Positions 20,599 to 31,516 of a DNA stretch of 64,000 bases are shown here, piece by piece. Source of the DNA: Ustilago trichophora (taxonomy: Eukaryota > Basidiomycota > Ustilaginomycetes > Ustilaginales > Ustilaginaceae); the NCBI GenBank assembly GCA_900323505.1, contig OOIN01000017.1:62001-126000 (forward strand). The letters run 5' to 3'. Position numbers and translations under genes: made by a program. The first letter of the stretch is position 1. The number at the start of each line of letters is the position of its first letter. Under the pieces are notes generated by a model. The model searched no databases. It was not told the DNA's origin and worked only from the letters and a program-made list of their open reading frames with translations.

Positions 20599-22590
20599 TC
20601 ACTTTGCCAATTCCACCACGCCCACTTCGCCCTCGCTCTCGCCCTTATCACTAACGCTTGACTTCTCGACATCCTGTGAAGAGACTTCCTTCTCGATCGC
20701 CTGGAACTGGTCAATGCTCGTTTTGCTAAATTTGCGAGCTGGAACCTTGGCACCGAAGAGAACTTCCAGTTCTCCATAAGTCCTATTTTTTTAAGAAAGA
20801 GAAAAAAAAGCCAAAAATGTGCGGAGCACGAAAAGCCAACGGAGGGTAAATTCGAAAAAGTTAGTGTCAAAAGTCGCACGTTGCCAAACTCTTAGCTTGT
20901 TAAGCGTGACTACTACATACCTGTTGGCAAGTTCAGGAAGACGGAAGTAAGTCCAAACGATGGAAACCGCACATGTTCCAGCCCACACCATGCCTGAGCG
21001 AGCCCCCAAGTTCCATTGGTCCGTGTTGAGCATGTTGGGTTGCAAAATGTTGGCAACGATTAGGCCAATGTTGTAAGTGTTGCACGCAAGAACGATGGTT
21101 TTGCTGCGAAGACGGGTAGAAGAGACCTCGGCGATGATGGCAAAGCATACTGGTCCGATGGTCTATCGACACCAACAGTATATTTTATAAAGAGTTAGTG
21201 AAATTTGTGCAGACAGAGAGAGAGAGTGTGTGAAAGAGATCACCTTTGGCTATGGGCGATAGGAGGGGAAACTTACCAGATCGTAGAAGAACGTGCAGAG
21301 CAACAACATGGCACCGACGGCCCAAGAGACTGCCTCTGTCTGCTTGACGAATCCGAGAATACCCGTGATGAGCATGGTCGAGAACATGGCTGTCTGACCC
21401 CACAGATACATCTGTCGCCTTCCCACCCGGTTGATCAAGAACCACGACAGCACGGTGCCCACAGCACCTAGCGCATACATGGCCATCGACATGTTGAAAG
21501 CATTGATCGTCGACAGACCCGCTTGGCTGAAAAAGTAGGTCGAATAACCTTGCAGAGGTCCACCAGAGGTGATCTGAATCAACCACGCCCAGCAGGCGAT
21601 TTCGGTACGTCGAAGATCGACACCTTTGAAGCAGTCGATGTATCGGTTCTTCTTCTGCAGACTGCTCTCACGTTCGTTGATCTCTTCCATGGCTTCCGTA
21701 TATTGGATCATGGCTTGGTAGTCTTTCACCAGCTCGTCGGCTTCCTGGGCAGAGACGCCTTCTTTGCTGAGCAGGCGGTCAATCGACTTGTAGGCCTGCT
21801 CATCCTTGCCATGCCTGGTCAACCACCACGGCGACTCAGGAGCAAACATGCAGCTGATGAAGACAGGGAAGGGCCAGAAGAATTGAACCGCATACGGAAT
21901 CCTCCAAGCCCACGTATCCGTACGCACCACCGTAGCACGCAACACACCTGCCGCCAACAACTGGCCAAATACCCAGCACAAATTGACATAGGTCGTCAAA
22001 AGAGGTCGAAGCGAAACGGGGCAGATCTCGGATGCATAGGCTGAAGCAAGAGATTGAAATCCACCCCAGGGGATACCCATAAAGATCTGACCCACCAAAA
22101 AGATGGGTAGACTGGTGGCAAAGAAGGGGATAAAGATTGTAGCAAGCATCAAGGCGGTGCTGAGCATCATGAGGCGAAGGTGACCGATGCGTTCGGCAAC
22201 GCTTCCCGCGATTTGAAGACCGATGATGCCTCCGATCCAAGCACCATTAGTGAGGCCCTGTTGCCAGGGCGCCGAGATCTCGCAATCTTGGCTACCATCA
22301 GCTGAGATCGTGCACTTGCCGAACTTTTGAGTGAACGTCGGCTGGGCAAAGAACGAAGACAGAAGCGAAGAATCATAACCTATTTGGACGATGGAGAGCG
22401 AGAAGAGGACCGACCAGAGGACAGACTTGGGCCACTGTCTGAAAGTTTCGCGAAGGGTGGTAGAGGTCTGCCACTTGGTGCTACGGGCACTTCGTTCGAC
22501 GACCTCGTCGAACCGGTCACCGAACTTCTCGACGAGCTTGTCGCGGGTATCGGCGTCGATACGGGCGACTTCGTTCTTGTCGACCAGCAT
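20599..22590 (-). CDS. MFS sugar permease, alpha-glucoside/maltose permease-like (579 aa, three exons)
   Basis: Exons (minus strand) are 22590-21277, 21162-20921 and 20782-20599, with GTAAGT and GTATGT donors and TAG acceptors; the joined frame is 579 codons. The protein is a sugar-porter MFS transporter of the plasma membrane with about 12 membrane segments. Marks include 'GYDSSLLSSFFAQPTFTQKFG' in helix 1 and its loop, the 'PESPWWL' motif before the central loop, 'NRVGRRQMYLWG' after helix 8 and 'PELANRTYGELEVLFG' at the end of helix 12, rebuilt across the last intron. The layout is closest to fungal alpha-glucoside permeases, with a long cytosolic N-terminus and an acidic tail. The substrate is not proven. 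It is divergent to GNA1, with a 1.4 kb shared upstream region, and follows the Zn2Cys6 gene on the same strand. Confidence 0.92.
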
Positions 22591-23549
22591 GTTTTGACTT
22601 CACCCAACTAGAAGCAAGAGGATTTCTTAAGGGGGTGGGGGTGACGAGAGAAAATCCCGCGGAGGAGGCGAGTGGTAGTGATTGGGGAGGAATGGAAAGC
22701 AAGAGAGAGGGGGAGGGAGAGAGAGAAAAGGAGGGGAAGTTGTTCTGGAACCAAGCGTCTTGGGGGTGGTAGTTTCTCAACTGACGGGATGGAATCTGCC
22801 CGGGGGGGTCTTCTTTTAAAGACATTTTTCGAAGAGATGCACCGTACTGTACACTGCTAATTGACACATGCACTCGTTGTTCCTGCTTTGCAACATTGCC
22901 ATAGCTATTGCGATTGCGGAGAGAGGGAGGGAAAAAACACTCTGCTCTTTCCGCCTTTCTTTCCCTTGCATCGACTCATGCATGTGCGGCGAATCCGGGG
23001 GGGCAGACACAGACCTCAAGATAAGATAGGCACTCGGAGGGGGGGAAAGGGAGGGGGAATGGGGTAAGAGACACCACGCGAGAAAGTCCACGATGGCACA
23101 CACCATTCTCTCTGGCGTGTGGTGCAGTGCGGGGCAAAGGGGTCATGTGTGCAAGAGGCAAAGGTCAAAACAGAAAGAGTTGACCGACGGTCGGGCGGAG
23201 CGGTGAGCGGTGAGCGGTGAGAGGATCAGAGGCAACGGAGACGGATCACGGCGGTTTGGGGTGCGCAAGACAATCATGAACCGATGGTCGATTGAAAAGC
23301 AATCCATCTTACAGGCAGGCCCCGACAATATTCGAGATAAAACAGAAACGAGGGTTCGCATGAAAAGTCGTTGCGTGGCGTTTGAGCAAGATTGCAATTA
23401 GTGTCGAGAAGCCTTGTTTTTCGTCTCTTTGTGGTTTGATATTGTCGCCGATGTCGGTCCGATGGAAAGAAGCAATGCAATGCGATAGCCGAGCTCTGTC
23501 CGATGTTTTACGGCGGGTCAGCTGTTCGTGCGCTTGTTTTGCAATACCT

Positions 23550-23573
23550 TACAGTACAGTACAGTACTGTACA
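23550..23573. promoter_or_regulatory. Long GTAC palindrome array
   Basis: TACAGTACAGTACAGTACTG continues into TACA, the longest member of the palindrome family in the window, about 425 bp before GNA1. Regulatory meaning is inferred. Confidence 0.5.
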
Positions 23574-23925
23574 ATACGAGCATCGTATTCTCCACTGTAC
23601 ACTCTAATTCTGATAGTTGTTCCTTATCATGCTTCGCACCGATGCTGCAAAGTATGAAATATCGAACTGCAATCTTGCAGAGACAGATACACAGTTAGCG
23701 GTTGGGGTTGCTGATGAATCATGTCAACGTCAAAGCATGTTTTAGAGTTGGACTTGGGCTGTTGATGCAGGCCCCGGTAGAAGCGGACCGATGGAAGCGC
23801 AATTGACGACGGCATCAACGGGTCTCCAGACTTGTGGCTCTCGAGTGGCCCGACGCATGAACTCATGTTGAATTCGCCGTGTTCCTCGATCATTCTTACT
23901 ACCACCACCACCACCACCACCACCA

Positions 23926-23970
23926 CCGTTTTCGCCGTTACACCACCGTTTTCGCCGTTACACCACCATT
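23926..23970. repeat. Tandem 20-bp repeat in GNA1 leader
   Basis: The unit GTTTTCGCCGTTACACCACC is present twice in tandem, then a partial third copy, immediately after a run of CCA/CAC triplets and ending about 30 bp before the GNA1 start. Confidence 0.8.
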
Positions 23971-23998
23971 TCTATCGTGAAAAAACTTGACGATAAAG

Positions 23999-24725
23999 AT
24001 GCCATCAGTTCAGGAGACCGCTTCGTTACAACTCGCTTTCCCAGCCCAAGACATCCCCGAGGAATGCTTTTCCAGCCTCGGCGATGAATTTGAGGTGAGT
24101 TTTCACACCTTAGTTAGGAACTCATTGATGAGCTTTCCACACTGACATTTCTGTGCGACTTGCAATCATGCAGATGCGACCCTTAGCGTCAACGGACTAC
24201 AACCGGGGATTCATCCAAGTGCTCTCCTGTCTCGTCGAGACACCCGACTTGGGCGAATCGGCTTGGAAAGACCGTTTCAACGCCATGCTTTCTGCCTCTG
24301 GAACCTACTATCCCATCGTCATTCTCTCCAAAAACACCGACAAAATCGTAGCAATGGGAACCATCGTTGTCGAGCTCAAATTCTTCCGCGGTTTGACACG
24401 CGTTGGCCACGTCGAAGACATTGTAGTCGACACAAGCTTGCATAGCAAGGGACTAGGCAAGATCATAGTTAAGACTGTCATGAAAATTGCCGAATCAAAA
24501 GGATGCAGCAACATCATTCTCAACTGTAGCGATGAGAAAAAACGTAAGTATCGCACATGCGCACGCACAGGGAAGAGTGCCCAGATTCCCCCCCCCTTTT
24601 CTCTCTTAAACGCCGGTGGCTGAAATCTCTCTCTTGCTTTTGTCTGATTGGCTCGCCGAACAGCCTTCTATGAAAAGTGTGGATTCTCGTATAGTGGTTT
24701 GCAGATGGCCAAGAGGATTTCCTGA
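23999..24725 (+). CDS. GNA1: Glucosamine-6-phosphate N-acetyltransferase (175 aa, three exons)
   Basis: Exons are 23999-24094, 24174-24543 and 24664-24725, all GT-AG; the joined frame is 175 codons. The enzyme transfers acetyl from acetyl-CoA to glucosamine-6-phosphate in the cytosol, a step toward UDP-GlcNAc for chitin, N-glycans and GPI anchors. GNAT-fold marks are clear: 'MRPLASTDYNRGF' after the N-terminus, 'GHVEDIVVDTSLHSKGLGK' (acetyl-CoA pyrophosphate loop) and 'FYEKCGFS' in the last exon. The length and the compact last exon match other fungal Gna1 proteins. The first exon starts at an ATG with AAAG upstream, and its 32 codons join in phase. It is followed closely by RAI1 on the same strand. 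Confidence 0.95.
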
Positions 24726-25142
24726 TTGTCTAGTTGTTCTTGGAGTGGAATGCAAAAGCGTACACAACCAGAGACCCTTTAATTGAACCCTGGACTGTGA
24801 AAAAAAAAAATGAAAAAAAGTGGAGAAAAAAAGCGGCGAAATAAAGATGCTTAGAAAATCTCGAATGGCTTTGTGCAGCAACTTTTAACGCCGTCGATCA
24901 AGGAACAGTGTATCCTTCATCATCATCATCATCATCGCCGTGACCTGAAGCGCCGTGCTTAAGCGAAATGAAGCATTAGCTTTATCAAGCGCCGTGCTTT
25001 CATCATCACCGTTCTCATCTTGACGTCTCTTGCTTCTACGCTTCATTTCAAGGCTCTCCAAGCGCCAATGGGAAGACTCACCTCTGTAGGCTGCTGAATC
25101 CCGCGTTTTCGTGGGTTCAGCTGCGCAGCTGTTCCACGAAGA
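24726..25142. other. Short spacer GNA1-RAI1
   Basis: This 417-bp gap contains an A-rich stretch after GNA1 (24800-24835, possible 3' end signals), a CAT/TCA triplet run at about 24916-24935 and two copies of AAGCGCCGTGCTT about 40 bp apart (24949 and 24988). No gene seen. Confidence 0.45.
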
Positions 25143-26708
25143 ATGCCAGCAGATAAAAGGGGGCTAGATGTCCCAGAAGGAGAGCCACCGTCTAAAAGGC
25201 TAGCTCCTATGGATAAGACCACCACCACCACCACCACCACCGCCATCAATACCGCTGTAATGTCGGACAAGCAAATTATTGCAACACTCAAACATCCTCG
25301 TGTCGAAAGCGGCTTTCTTGGCTCACCGTTTTCGGCTCCTCCTGCGTTTCAGCAACCTGCACCTCTGTGCTCGTTCTCTTTTGACGAGAACCGCAAGCTA
25401 TGGCAGGATGATCGATGCAAGCGCTTTTATCGAGGTCCACCTCCGTACAACAATCGACATCCGCAACAACGTCGTGCACCTCCAGTGTTTGGTGCCGACC
25501 TCAACTATGGACTGGATCGTTACGTTCGCCGCGACGAGTCGGTAGCTGAACATCTCGACGCGCTAGTAGCCGCACTGCAACATAGGACACAAGCTGCTAC
25601 CTCAGAGACAGAGCGCAACGACCTCGACCAGGAACGACGACGAGCAGATGTCGTAACGTGGAGAGGCATCATCACCAAGATCTGCACCGCTTACGACCAG
25701 AGCCCCGATGCCAGATTTTCGGATCCTTTGGAGCTCAATGCTATGATGCTGGATGGAACATTGTACCTCGAAGAGTATGCCTCTGCATCAGCCAAGTTCG
25801 AGAAACAGAAGAAGGAGGACGATCCCAAAATGAAGCGAATGGGATACTACGGATACTCGTTCGAGAGCTACTGCACCGTCGACAACGAGGCTCAGACCCA
25901 CGAGCCATTCCACCCTACACCCCGAAAGGACTCTGCGCTGCCGGATCCCCCCGGATGGTCAGGAGATGTCAATACGAACATCCAATGGTGTCAAGTAGTC
26001 AAGACCAAGCTTGGCGACAACCGACTCGTCATCGGAGGTGAGGTGGACGCTGTCGAACGAAACATAAGCACGGGGCGTGAAGAAATGGTGGAGCTCAAGA
26101 CATCGATGCAGATGACACCCTTGCATCGCAATTTTGGCAAAGCAATGAGTGACCAAGAGCGATTCGAGAAGAAACTGCTCAAGTTCTTCCTGCAAAGCTA
26201 TCTTTTGGGGATTGGCAAGATCGTCGTTGGCTTTCGCGATTTCCATGGATTTCTGACGACGCATCAAGAGTTTGAGACGCTGCGAATCCCGCGAATGGTG
26301 CGAGCTGGACAACCGATTGCTGGGCGAGTGGACAACGCGGGCAAAGCGGTTATCCGTCAACATTCGGTATGGGAGCCAAAAGACAGCCTTGGATTTGGAG
26401 AACAGATCCTGTCGTTTATGCGCAAGACCATCTCGTCCCACACCACCTCGTCGGTGAGCGAAAAGGCATCAGGGCAAGTTGAAGAAACTGCAGTATCTGA
26501 AAACATCAACCATCCAGTCTTCCGCATCACCTACAAATTCCCCTTTGAACGAGTAGAAATCCGCGCGCTTAGCCAAAGCGAAATACTCGAGCAAGTGCAG
26601 GATAGTGGAACTTCAGGAGAAAGAGTTGGCTTTTTGCCTCGCAGCTTTTACGATTTTGTTCAATCTCGTGCCGCCGCCGATGCTGCTGCTGGATCGACTC
26701 AGCCTTAG
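25143..26708 (+). CDS. RAI1: RAI1/DXO-family decapping nuclease (521 aa)
   Basis: Single-exon gene for the nuclear partner of the 5'-3' exonuclease Rat1/Xrn2. Rai1 removes incomplete caps and pyrophosphate from RNA 5' ends and stimulates Rat1. Family motifs appear in order: 'TWRGIITKI' (about 172-180), 'GYYGYSFESYC' (234-244), the metal-binding 'GGEVDAVE' (298-305) and 'VELKTS' (316-321), followed by 'FFLQSYLLGI' and 'VGFRDFHGFL'. These acidic residues form the two-metal active site in known structures. The N-terminus contains an eight-residue Thr run coded by ACC repeats and is likely disordered. The start at 25143 is the first ATG after in-frame stops, although a short upstream exon cannot be ruled out. 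The gene is convergent with the UBC6-like gene. Confidence 0.94.
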   Translation: MPADKRGLDVPEGEPPSKRLAPMDKTTTTTTTTAINTAVMSDKQIIATLKHPRVESGFLGSPFSAPPAFQQPAPLCSFSFDENRKLWQDDRCKRFYRGPPPYNNRHPQQRRAPPVFGADLNYGLDRYVRRDESVAEHLDALVAALQHRTQAATSETERNDLDQERRRADVVTWRGIITKICTAYDQSPDARFSDPLELNAMMLDGTLYLEEYASASAKFEKQKKEDDPKMKRMGYYGYSFESYCTVDNEAQTHEPFHPTPRKDSALPDPPGWSGDVNTNIQWCQVVKTKLGDNRLVIGGEVDAVERNISTGREEMVELKTSMQMTPLHRNFGKAMSDQERFEKKLLKFFLQSYLLGIGKIVVGFRDFHGFLTTHQEFETLRIPRMVRAGQPIAGRVDNAGKAVIRQHSVWEPKDSLGFGEQILSFMRKTISSHTTSSVSEKASGQVEETAVSENINHPVFRITYKFPFERVEIRALSQSEILEQVQDSGTSGERVGFLPRSFYDFVQSRAAADAAAGSTQP

Positions 26709-26939
26709 CCATGAACCTCATGTGACTCGTGTGACAATGTCAAAAAACAAAAAAAAAAGGTGACTGTTTAAACCTGTGACAATGGGTGAGAGAGAGTATG
26801 TCGGGAGTGCTGACTGATTGATTGCGTGAACGTGGACAGATGTGAAATGCAAAGAGGAAAGGAGGGACAAGATTCAGGAGGATAGATGCGATGGGAAACA
26901 GGACAATGAAACAATGCGATGTGAAGGAGAAAGGAAAGC

Positions 26940-27884
26940 TTAGATGAGGCGCTTGACGACAAGAAGAGCGATGAGGATGCCGAGCGCTTTAATGCAGTTG
27001 TCGATCATGGTGAGTTTGTGTTCGGTGGCAGAGACTTGGTTGACGATGGGGGATGAAGATGCGGAAGGGATGGTGGGCGGTGATGCAGATGTTGTTCGTT
27101 GTGGGACTGTGGGTGCTTGTCTCTGTTGCAAGTGTGGTTGTGGTGCTGCGACCGGCGCAGCAGCTGGAGCAGGGTTGAGTGAAGCAGGAGGTGGAGCTGG
27201 GGCTGATTGCTGTGTCTGAGCCACTAACAAGGTTGGGTTTGATGCTGTAGACGCCTGATCGGCTTGCTTTTCACCGCTGTTTGAAGACGAGTCCTGTTGA
27301 GGCTTGTGAGACTGTGCGGTCAAATCCACCTGTAGACCGTCTGGCAAACCTTGCTCCATCTTGTTGTGAGCCTCGGGATCTGGATCAGGAAGCATCTCGA
27401 CGTTGCTCTTCTCACATACGCCACAGACCCACGCTCTCGACTGCCTGGCCAACTTCTCCCTCGCCTGAACCGGATAATCCAACGATCCAATGCCGACGGC
27501 GGCCTCGGCCTTTGCTGTCATGAAAGTCTGCAAGCCCAAGAGAGCGGTTCTAATCCCCCAAGCTGGCTGCCACATTTCCTCATGAAAGCCTGTAAAAGTC
27601 AAACAGATCTTCTTGTTCAATTCCCACCTGCCATTCGGCGTCAGCAACATCAAGTTGGGCGGTCGCATCGGATACTCGGCAGGCAACAGGATGCGTCCAT
27701 GGTAGAGACCACTGGCGAATTCGGTATTGGCAGGTCCACGTAGAGTGAAATGCCATTCGAAGATGTTGTCTTCCAAAGGGGCAGCAGTGTAGAGATCGGA
27801 CGAGTCAGAGGCAAGCTCGCGAGCTTCGGATAGAATGCGTTTGATCGCCGAGGATTTCTTGTTGTGCGAGGTGGCAGTGGCCAT
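26940..27884 (-). CDS. UBC6: UBC6/UBE2J-type tail-anchored ubiquitin-conjugating enzyme (314 aa)
   Basis: Single-exon gene. The N-terminal UBC domain (about 10-165) has the catalytic cysteine C94 in 'LNKKICLTFTGFHEEMWQPAWG'. As in the E2-J group, the usual HPN triad is replaced by 'TPNGRWELNKKIC'. A Pro/Gln/Ala-rich linker follows, and the protein ends in one hydrophobic segment (about residues 296-314), a tail anchor for the ER membrane. Family role: E2 for ER-associated degradation with Doa10-type ligases. The protein is somewhat longer than yeast Ubc6 because of the linker. The start at 27884 is the first ATG and matches the expected short N-terminus. Symbol by family likeness. Confidence 0.92.
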   Translation of the reverse strand: MATATSHNKKSSAIKRILSEARELASDSSDLYTAAPLEDNIFEWHFTLRGPANTEFASGLYHGRILLPAEYPMRPPNLMLLTPNGRWELNKKICLTFTGFHEEMWQPAWGIRTALLGLQTFMTAKAEAAVGIGSLDYPVQAREKLARQSRAWVCGVCEKSNVEMLPDPDPEAHNKMEQGLPDGLQVDLTAQSHKPQQDSSSNSGEKQADQASTASNPTLLVAQTQQSAPAPPPASLNPAPAAAPVAAPQPHLQQRQAPTVPQRTTSASPPTIPSASSSPIVNQVSATEHKLTMIDNCIKALGILIALLVVKRLI

Positions 27885-28548
27885 GGTTTGCGAGTGTGAA
27901 TGAGGATGTGTGTGCGCGCGTGTGTGTGTAGCTTAGCGTATCTAGGGGTAAGAAGGTGAGTTGCGGGTAGGATGAGCGAGTGAATGTATTCAAAGGGTTC
28001 AAGATGGTGGCTATGAAGGACGAAAGGAGGCAGAGTTGCAACGTGGAACCCTTTTTTTTGGGCACAGAGATGCACGACCCCGCCGCCCAAGTTGCCGAGA
28101 AAGGCGCCGCCGTGCAAATCCCCACATGCTTGAAACTGGTCTAACATTTCATCTATATTCCAAAAAAAAACAACATCGGTCCTACTCTATTCCACCATCA
28201 CAATGAAGAGTGGGGGGCAATCTAGAAGGGGAAAGAGAGAGAGAGCAAGAGAGAGAGAGAAAGAGAGAGAGGCCATGTGCTCGGCGATGGAATCTGTTTT
28301 AGCTGCACAGTCGGGATCGCTGCAGCCAAAAACGCTTTTATCAGGGTCGGAGAAACTTATTCTTGGATCAACAACCAAGTAACACACGTTCTCAACACTT
28401 TTTTCTCCCCATTCTTCTTTCTGTCTATCATCAGCATCACCACATCATCCTTTCCTCCCCTCCCCTCCATTCACCTCCCATCATCACCACCACCACCATC
28501 ACAACAGCGCCAATCGATTTGTTGCGGATCTAGTCGAGGAAATCCACA
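27885..28548. other. Divergent promoter UBC6-like / SLY41-like
   Basis: This is a 660-bp gap between divergent genes, with a GAGAGA-rich purine run at 28234-28272 and pyrimidine/CCA-rich sequence leading to the SLY41-like start (28420-28505). A string of GTGTGTGCGCGCGTGTGTGTG lies at about 27907-27928. No gene seen. Confidence 0.45.
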
Positions 28549-30195
28549 ATGAACGCGGCGCTTTCCAGCGTCAGATCACGCGCTTTGGAAGCCGTTTCCC
28601 AATTCTCTTCTTCTTCTTCTTCTTCTTCTTCCCACACCTCTTTACCAACCACCACAACAACAACATCATCATCATCATTATGGCGTTCAATGCCATTCCA
28701 AGACAGATCAAAACGCAGCTTTGACCGTCCCCGCCTGTTCAACCGCAATCGCTCCGATCTCACCGAAAGCAGCAACCTCGATCATGCTCATGCTCGATCC
28801 AAATCATGGCAACAAGCCACCACCGCACCATCTCGTTCCACCCTGTTCTTCATCCTCGGCTGCTTGGCGTGGTATACCTCCTCCTCGCTCTCTTCCAACA
28901 CTTCAAAAGCTCTTCTTTCCAAAGGAAAAAATGAGGATCACACCATTCGACCACCCGCATTCCCTTATCCGGTCACATTGACTTTGATCCATTTCGCATT
29001 CGTCAACGTCTGCTGTTTCATCTGCGCTTCGCGTCGCATCCTCGGCAAACGTGCCCTTACAAGGCTCGTCAAACCTTCCTTTTCTCGAGTGACCCAAGTG
29101 GGTCAACTGGCATTCTTCAACGTTCTCGGACAGGCTCTTTCCTCTCTAGCCATCTCCCGTGTCCCCGTCGCTACGGTACACACCATCAAGGCTCTTTCTC
29201 CCTTATTCACCGTTCTCAGCTACACCTATCTCTTCGGCATCACCTACTCTCCCAACACCTACCTCTCGCTCTTTCCCCTAACCTTGGGAGTCATGATGGC
29301 ATGTACCGGATTCGCCTTCAATGCAGACGACATTGTTGGCTTCTCTGCCGCCCTCGCATCCACCTTTGTCTTTGTCGCCCAGAATATTTACTCGAAAAAA
29401 CTCCTTCGCAAGGGTGAAAACCAAGCCCAAGGGATTCCCGGTACCGATACCGAAAAGATGGACAAGATCAACATTCTCTTCTACTCTTCCGGCTGTTCAC
29501 TCATTTTGATGATTCCCATGGCCTTGTTTTACGACGGTGCATCGCTGGTTAGTCATCCTTCGTGGAGTGCTAGTGAAGCGTATCCTTATGATCGTGGCAT
29601 GTTGGTACTGTGGCTTTTGCTGTGCAATGGTTTGGTTCATTTTGCACAAAACATTCTCGCATTCAACGTTCTTTCCATGGTCTCCCCCGTCACCTATTCC
29701 ATCGCAAGCCTGCTCAAGAGGGTATTCGTCATCGTACTTGCCATCATCTGGTTTCATCAACCCGTGTCTTTGTTGCAGTGGTTTGGTATCGCACTCACCT
29801 TTTATGGCTTGTGGATGTACAACGATAGCAAGACCAAAGACGACGTTTCCAAAGTCGAAAAGAAAGTTTCGCGAAAACAGGACGATGCAAGTCTACCTCA
29901 AGCCATTCTTCCTCTCACATCTACCTCTTTGCCATCCGCATCATCTCTATCTAATGGAGTAGGTCTGAATAATAGACCTTATCCTATGTCTGCTCCGCCC
30001 AACACGAATTATCACTTTGCAGCAGCTCATCAAACAAGTACAGTTCCATCTCTACCTTCTCAAAGATATGTTCCACCGCAAAAGGCGGGAGGATGGAATG
30101 ATGTGCCTGAATCAATGCTTTCGGTTGGGAAAAGCTATATAAAGGATCCTACAAAGTCTCTTCCTAGTCCACCGGATAGCGATAAGGAGACTTGA
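28549..30195 (+). CDS. SLY41: SLY41-like triose-phosphate-translocator family membrane transporter (548 aa)
   Basis: Single-exon gene for a drug/metabolite-superfamily transporter of the TPT group with about 8-10 membrane segments (residues 100 to about 425). Family-like blocks are 'WYTSSSLSSNTSKALL' in the first helix, 'VTLTLIHFAFVNVCC', 'SRVPVATVHTIKALSPLFTV' and 'AQNIYSKKLL'. In yeast, Sly41 is an ER/Golgi membrane protein found as a suppressor of ypt1 loss; related proteins carry phosphorylated sugars or nucleotide sugars, and the cargo here is unknown. The N-terminal 95 residues are Ser/Thr-rich and hydrophilic, with a TCT/TCC run. The C-terminal tail is also Ser/Pro-rich, as in other fungal members. 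Symbol by similarity only. Confidence 0.86.
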   Translation: MNAALSSVRSRALEAVSQFSSSSSSSSSHTSLPTTTTTTSSSSLWRSMPFQDRSKRSFDRPRLFNRNRSDLTESSNLDHAHARSKSWQQATTAPSRSTLFFILGCLAWYTSSSLSSNTSKALLSKGKNEDHTIRPPAFPYPVTLTLIHFAFVNVCCFICASRRILGKRALTRLVKPSFSRVTQVGQLAFFNVLGQALSSLAISRVPVATVHTIKALSPLFTVLSYTYLFGITYSPNTYLSLFPLTLGVMMACTGFAFNADDIVGFSAALASTFVFVAQNIYSKKLLRKGENQAQGIPGTDTEKMDKINILFYSSGCSLILMIPMALFYDGASLVSHPSWSASEAYPYDRGMLVLWLLLCNGLVHFAQNILAFNVLSMVSPVTYSIASLLKRVFVIVLAIIWFHQPVSLLQWFGIALTFYGLWMYNDSKTKDDVSKVEKKVSRKQDDASLPQAILPLTSTSLPSASSLSNGVGLNNRPYPMSAPPNTNYHFAAAHQTSTVPSLPSQRYVPPQKAGGWNDVPESMLSVGKSYIKDPTKSLPSPPDSDKET

Positions 30196-30871
30196 AATGG
30201 GTTTGGTAATTTTTCGTGTTGCTTTTAGACCTTATATAGATGCGCTCGTTCTCTGGGCGCTTTTGCATGTTGGTAATAGACATTTCATATTTTTTTCTTC
30301 TTCTTATACATTTCGAGAATGCACATGATTTAACTTGGGCAGGGTGGTTTGGGTGTTTGAATCGAGGCTCGGTTTTGGCAGTTAAGTAAGGCTGAGTGTC
30401 GAATGGCAAAATGCTGACGATTTCAGTTGAAGAGTTAGCGATGAATCTTTTCAGACAAACTTGAGCATTGACAAAGATGGTTTAAAAACGATTGATACTA
30501 TAAGTTAGTTTGATAAGATTATCCATTTGGAAGCGGGTTCAAAAGTTATGATTAGTTCCAACAGAGGAGATGTGAGTTTAGGACGGATTGAAAAGGATGA
30601 AGAGAAACACAAGATTCCCGAATCCGGAGAGCAATTTATACATAAAAAAAAAAGTTGGGGACTGAAGCAATGAAGGTACGATAGAGATAGACAATAAAAG
30701 TCATATTGAACGCTTTCAAGCTCTGTTCTTCTTTCGATTCCATCATTTTCAGTTCGAACCGAATTGTAGTAAGGCAGTAAAAGCAAAGGTGAGGTCTGGG
30801 TATCTTGAGGTTTGCAAGGTTTGTTGAAACCTCTGAGAGAGAGAGAGAGTGAGTGTGTGTGTGTATGTGTG
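30196..30871. other. Convergent 3' spacer
   Basis: This 676-bp AT-rich gap lies between the 3' ends of the SLY41-like gene and the wall-protein gene. It has A-rich and T-rich runs and a GA/GT dinucleotide tract at 30836-30872. No gene seen. Confidence 0.45.
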
Positions 30872-31516
30872 TTAGATGATGAGGGTTGCGCAAAGTGTAG
30901 CAATCACAAAGCTAGTTAAAGCAACGATGATTGAAAGATTTCCGATAAAGTTTTGACCCAAATTGGCCTTTACGACAGCATTATTACTTTGCGAACCAAG
31001 TGCAAGACTTGGAAGACCATTACTTGCCGTCACTACCCCATTTCCTCCTTGTGCTGTTGCACTTGTAGCAATTCCACCACTTTGCATATTAACCGTACTT
31101 GTTGGTGCGGTTGCGGTAACAACTACCGTTCCACCACCCAAGTTACCTCCATTACTTCCTTGTCCTTGTCCTTGTCCTTGTTGATTTCCACCATTTCCTG
31201 AACCATTGTTTCCACTGGAACCAGAGTTGGAAGACGAAGGAGTTTGAGTGTTTGCAGGACCGACTTGAAAAGTGCTTGTTTGTTGGAGGGTTTGAAATTG
31301 GTAAGAAGTGCTGGTGGCTAAGGGGGAAACGTTGAATGTTCCAGCCGAGTTGGTGGTTCCACCTTGATTTGTAAGCGCAGGATTAAAGGCGGTAGTGGAG
31401 ACAGTGATTGTTGATCCATCTCGTTTGTGTACACCACCCATACCATCCGCCGTCGTCGACGAGGCGATAAAAAAAAGTACAAGAACCGATAGCGAAATGG
31501 AGAATTGCGTCTTCAT
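30872..31516 (-). CDS. Small GPI-anchored cell-surface protein (214 aa)
   Basis: Single-exon gene. The product has an N-terminal signal peptide (residues 1-23), a Lys-Arg Kex2-like site in 'GVHKRDGS', a Ser/Thr/Asn/Gln/Gly-rich body with a GQGQGQG stretch, and a hydrophobic C-terminus preceded by a small-residue region. This is the layout of a GPI-anchored wall or plasma-membrane protein with O-glycosylation. I recognise no domain. Proteins of this type evolve fast, so distant homologues may be missed. The last membrane-like segment ends at the C-terminus (ALTSFVIATLCATLII), as needed for GPI transfer. The function is unknown; a surface coat or adhesion role is a guess. Confidence 0.8.
   Translation of the reverse strand: MKTQFSISLSVLVLFFIASSTTADGMGGVHKRDGSTITVSTTAFNPALTNQGGTTNSAGTFNVSPLATSTSYQFQTLQQTSTFQVGPANTQTPSSSNSGSSGNNGSGNGGNQQGQGQGQGSNGGNLGGGTVVVTATAPTSTVNMQSGGIATSATAQGGNGVVTASNGLPSLALGSQSNNAVVKANLGQNFIGNLSIIVALTSFVIATLCATLII

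Larger units (their letters stand above)
22591..23998. other. Divergent promoter region between sugar permease and GNA1
   Basis: This 1.4 kb stretch is rich in strand-biased purine runs (GAGAGGGAGGG and the like at 22695-22745 and 23030-23060). It contains GTACTGTAC at 22844-22852 and a long GTAC array at 23550-23573. Near 23895-23970 there is a CCA run, then TTCGCCGTTACACCACCGTT in two tandem copies. A GAGCGGTGAGCGGTGAGCGG triple lies at about 23198-23220. No gene is seen. Confidence 0.55.

Noticed and set aside
10439..22590. A metabolic gene cluster made of the five consecutive minus-strand genes
   Set aside because: The genes belong to unrelated pathways, each has its own upstream spacer of hundreds of bases, and there is no synthase core (PKS, NRPS, terpene).
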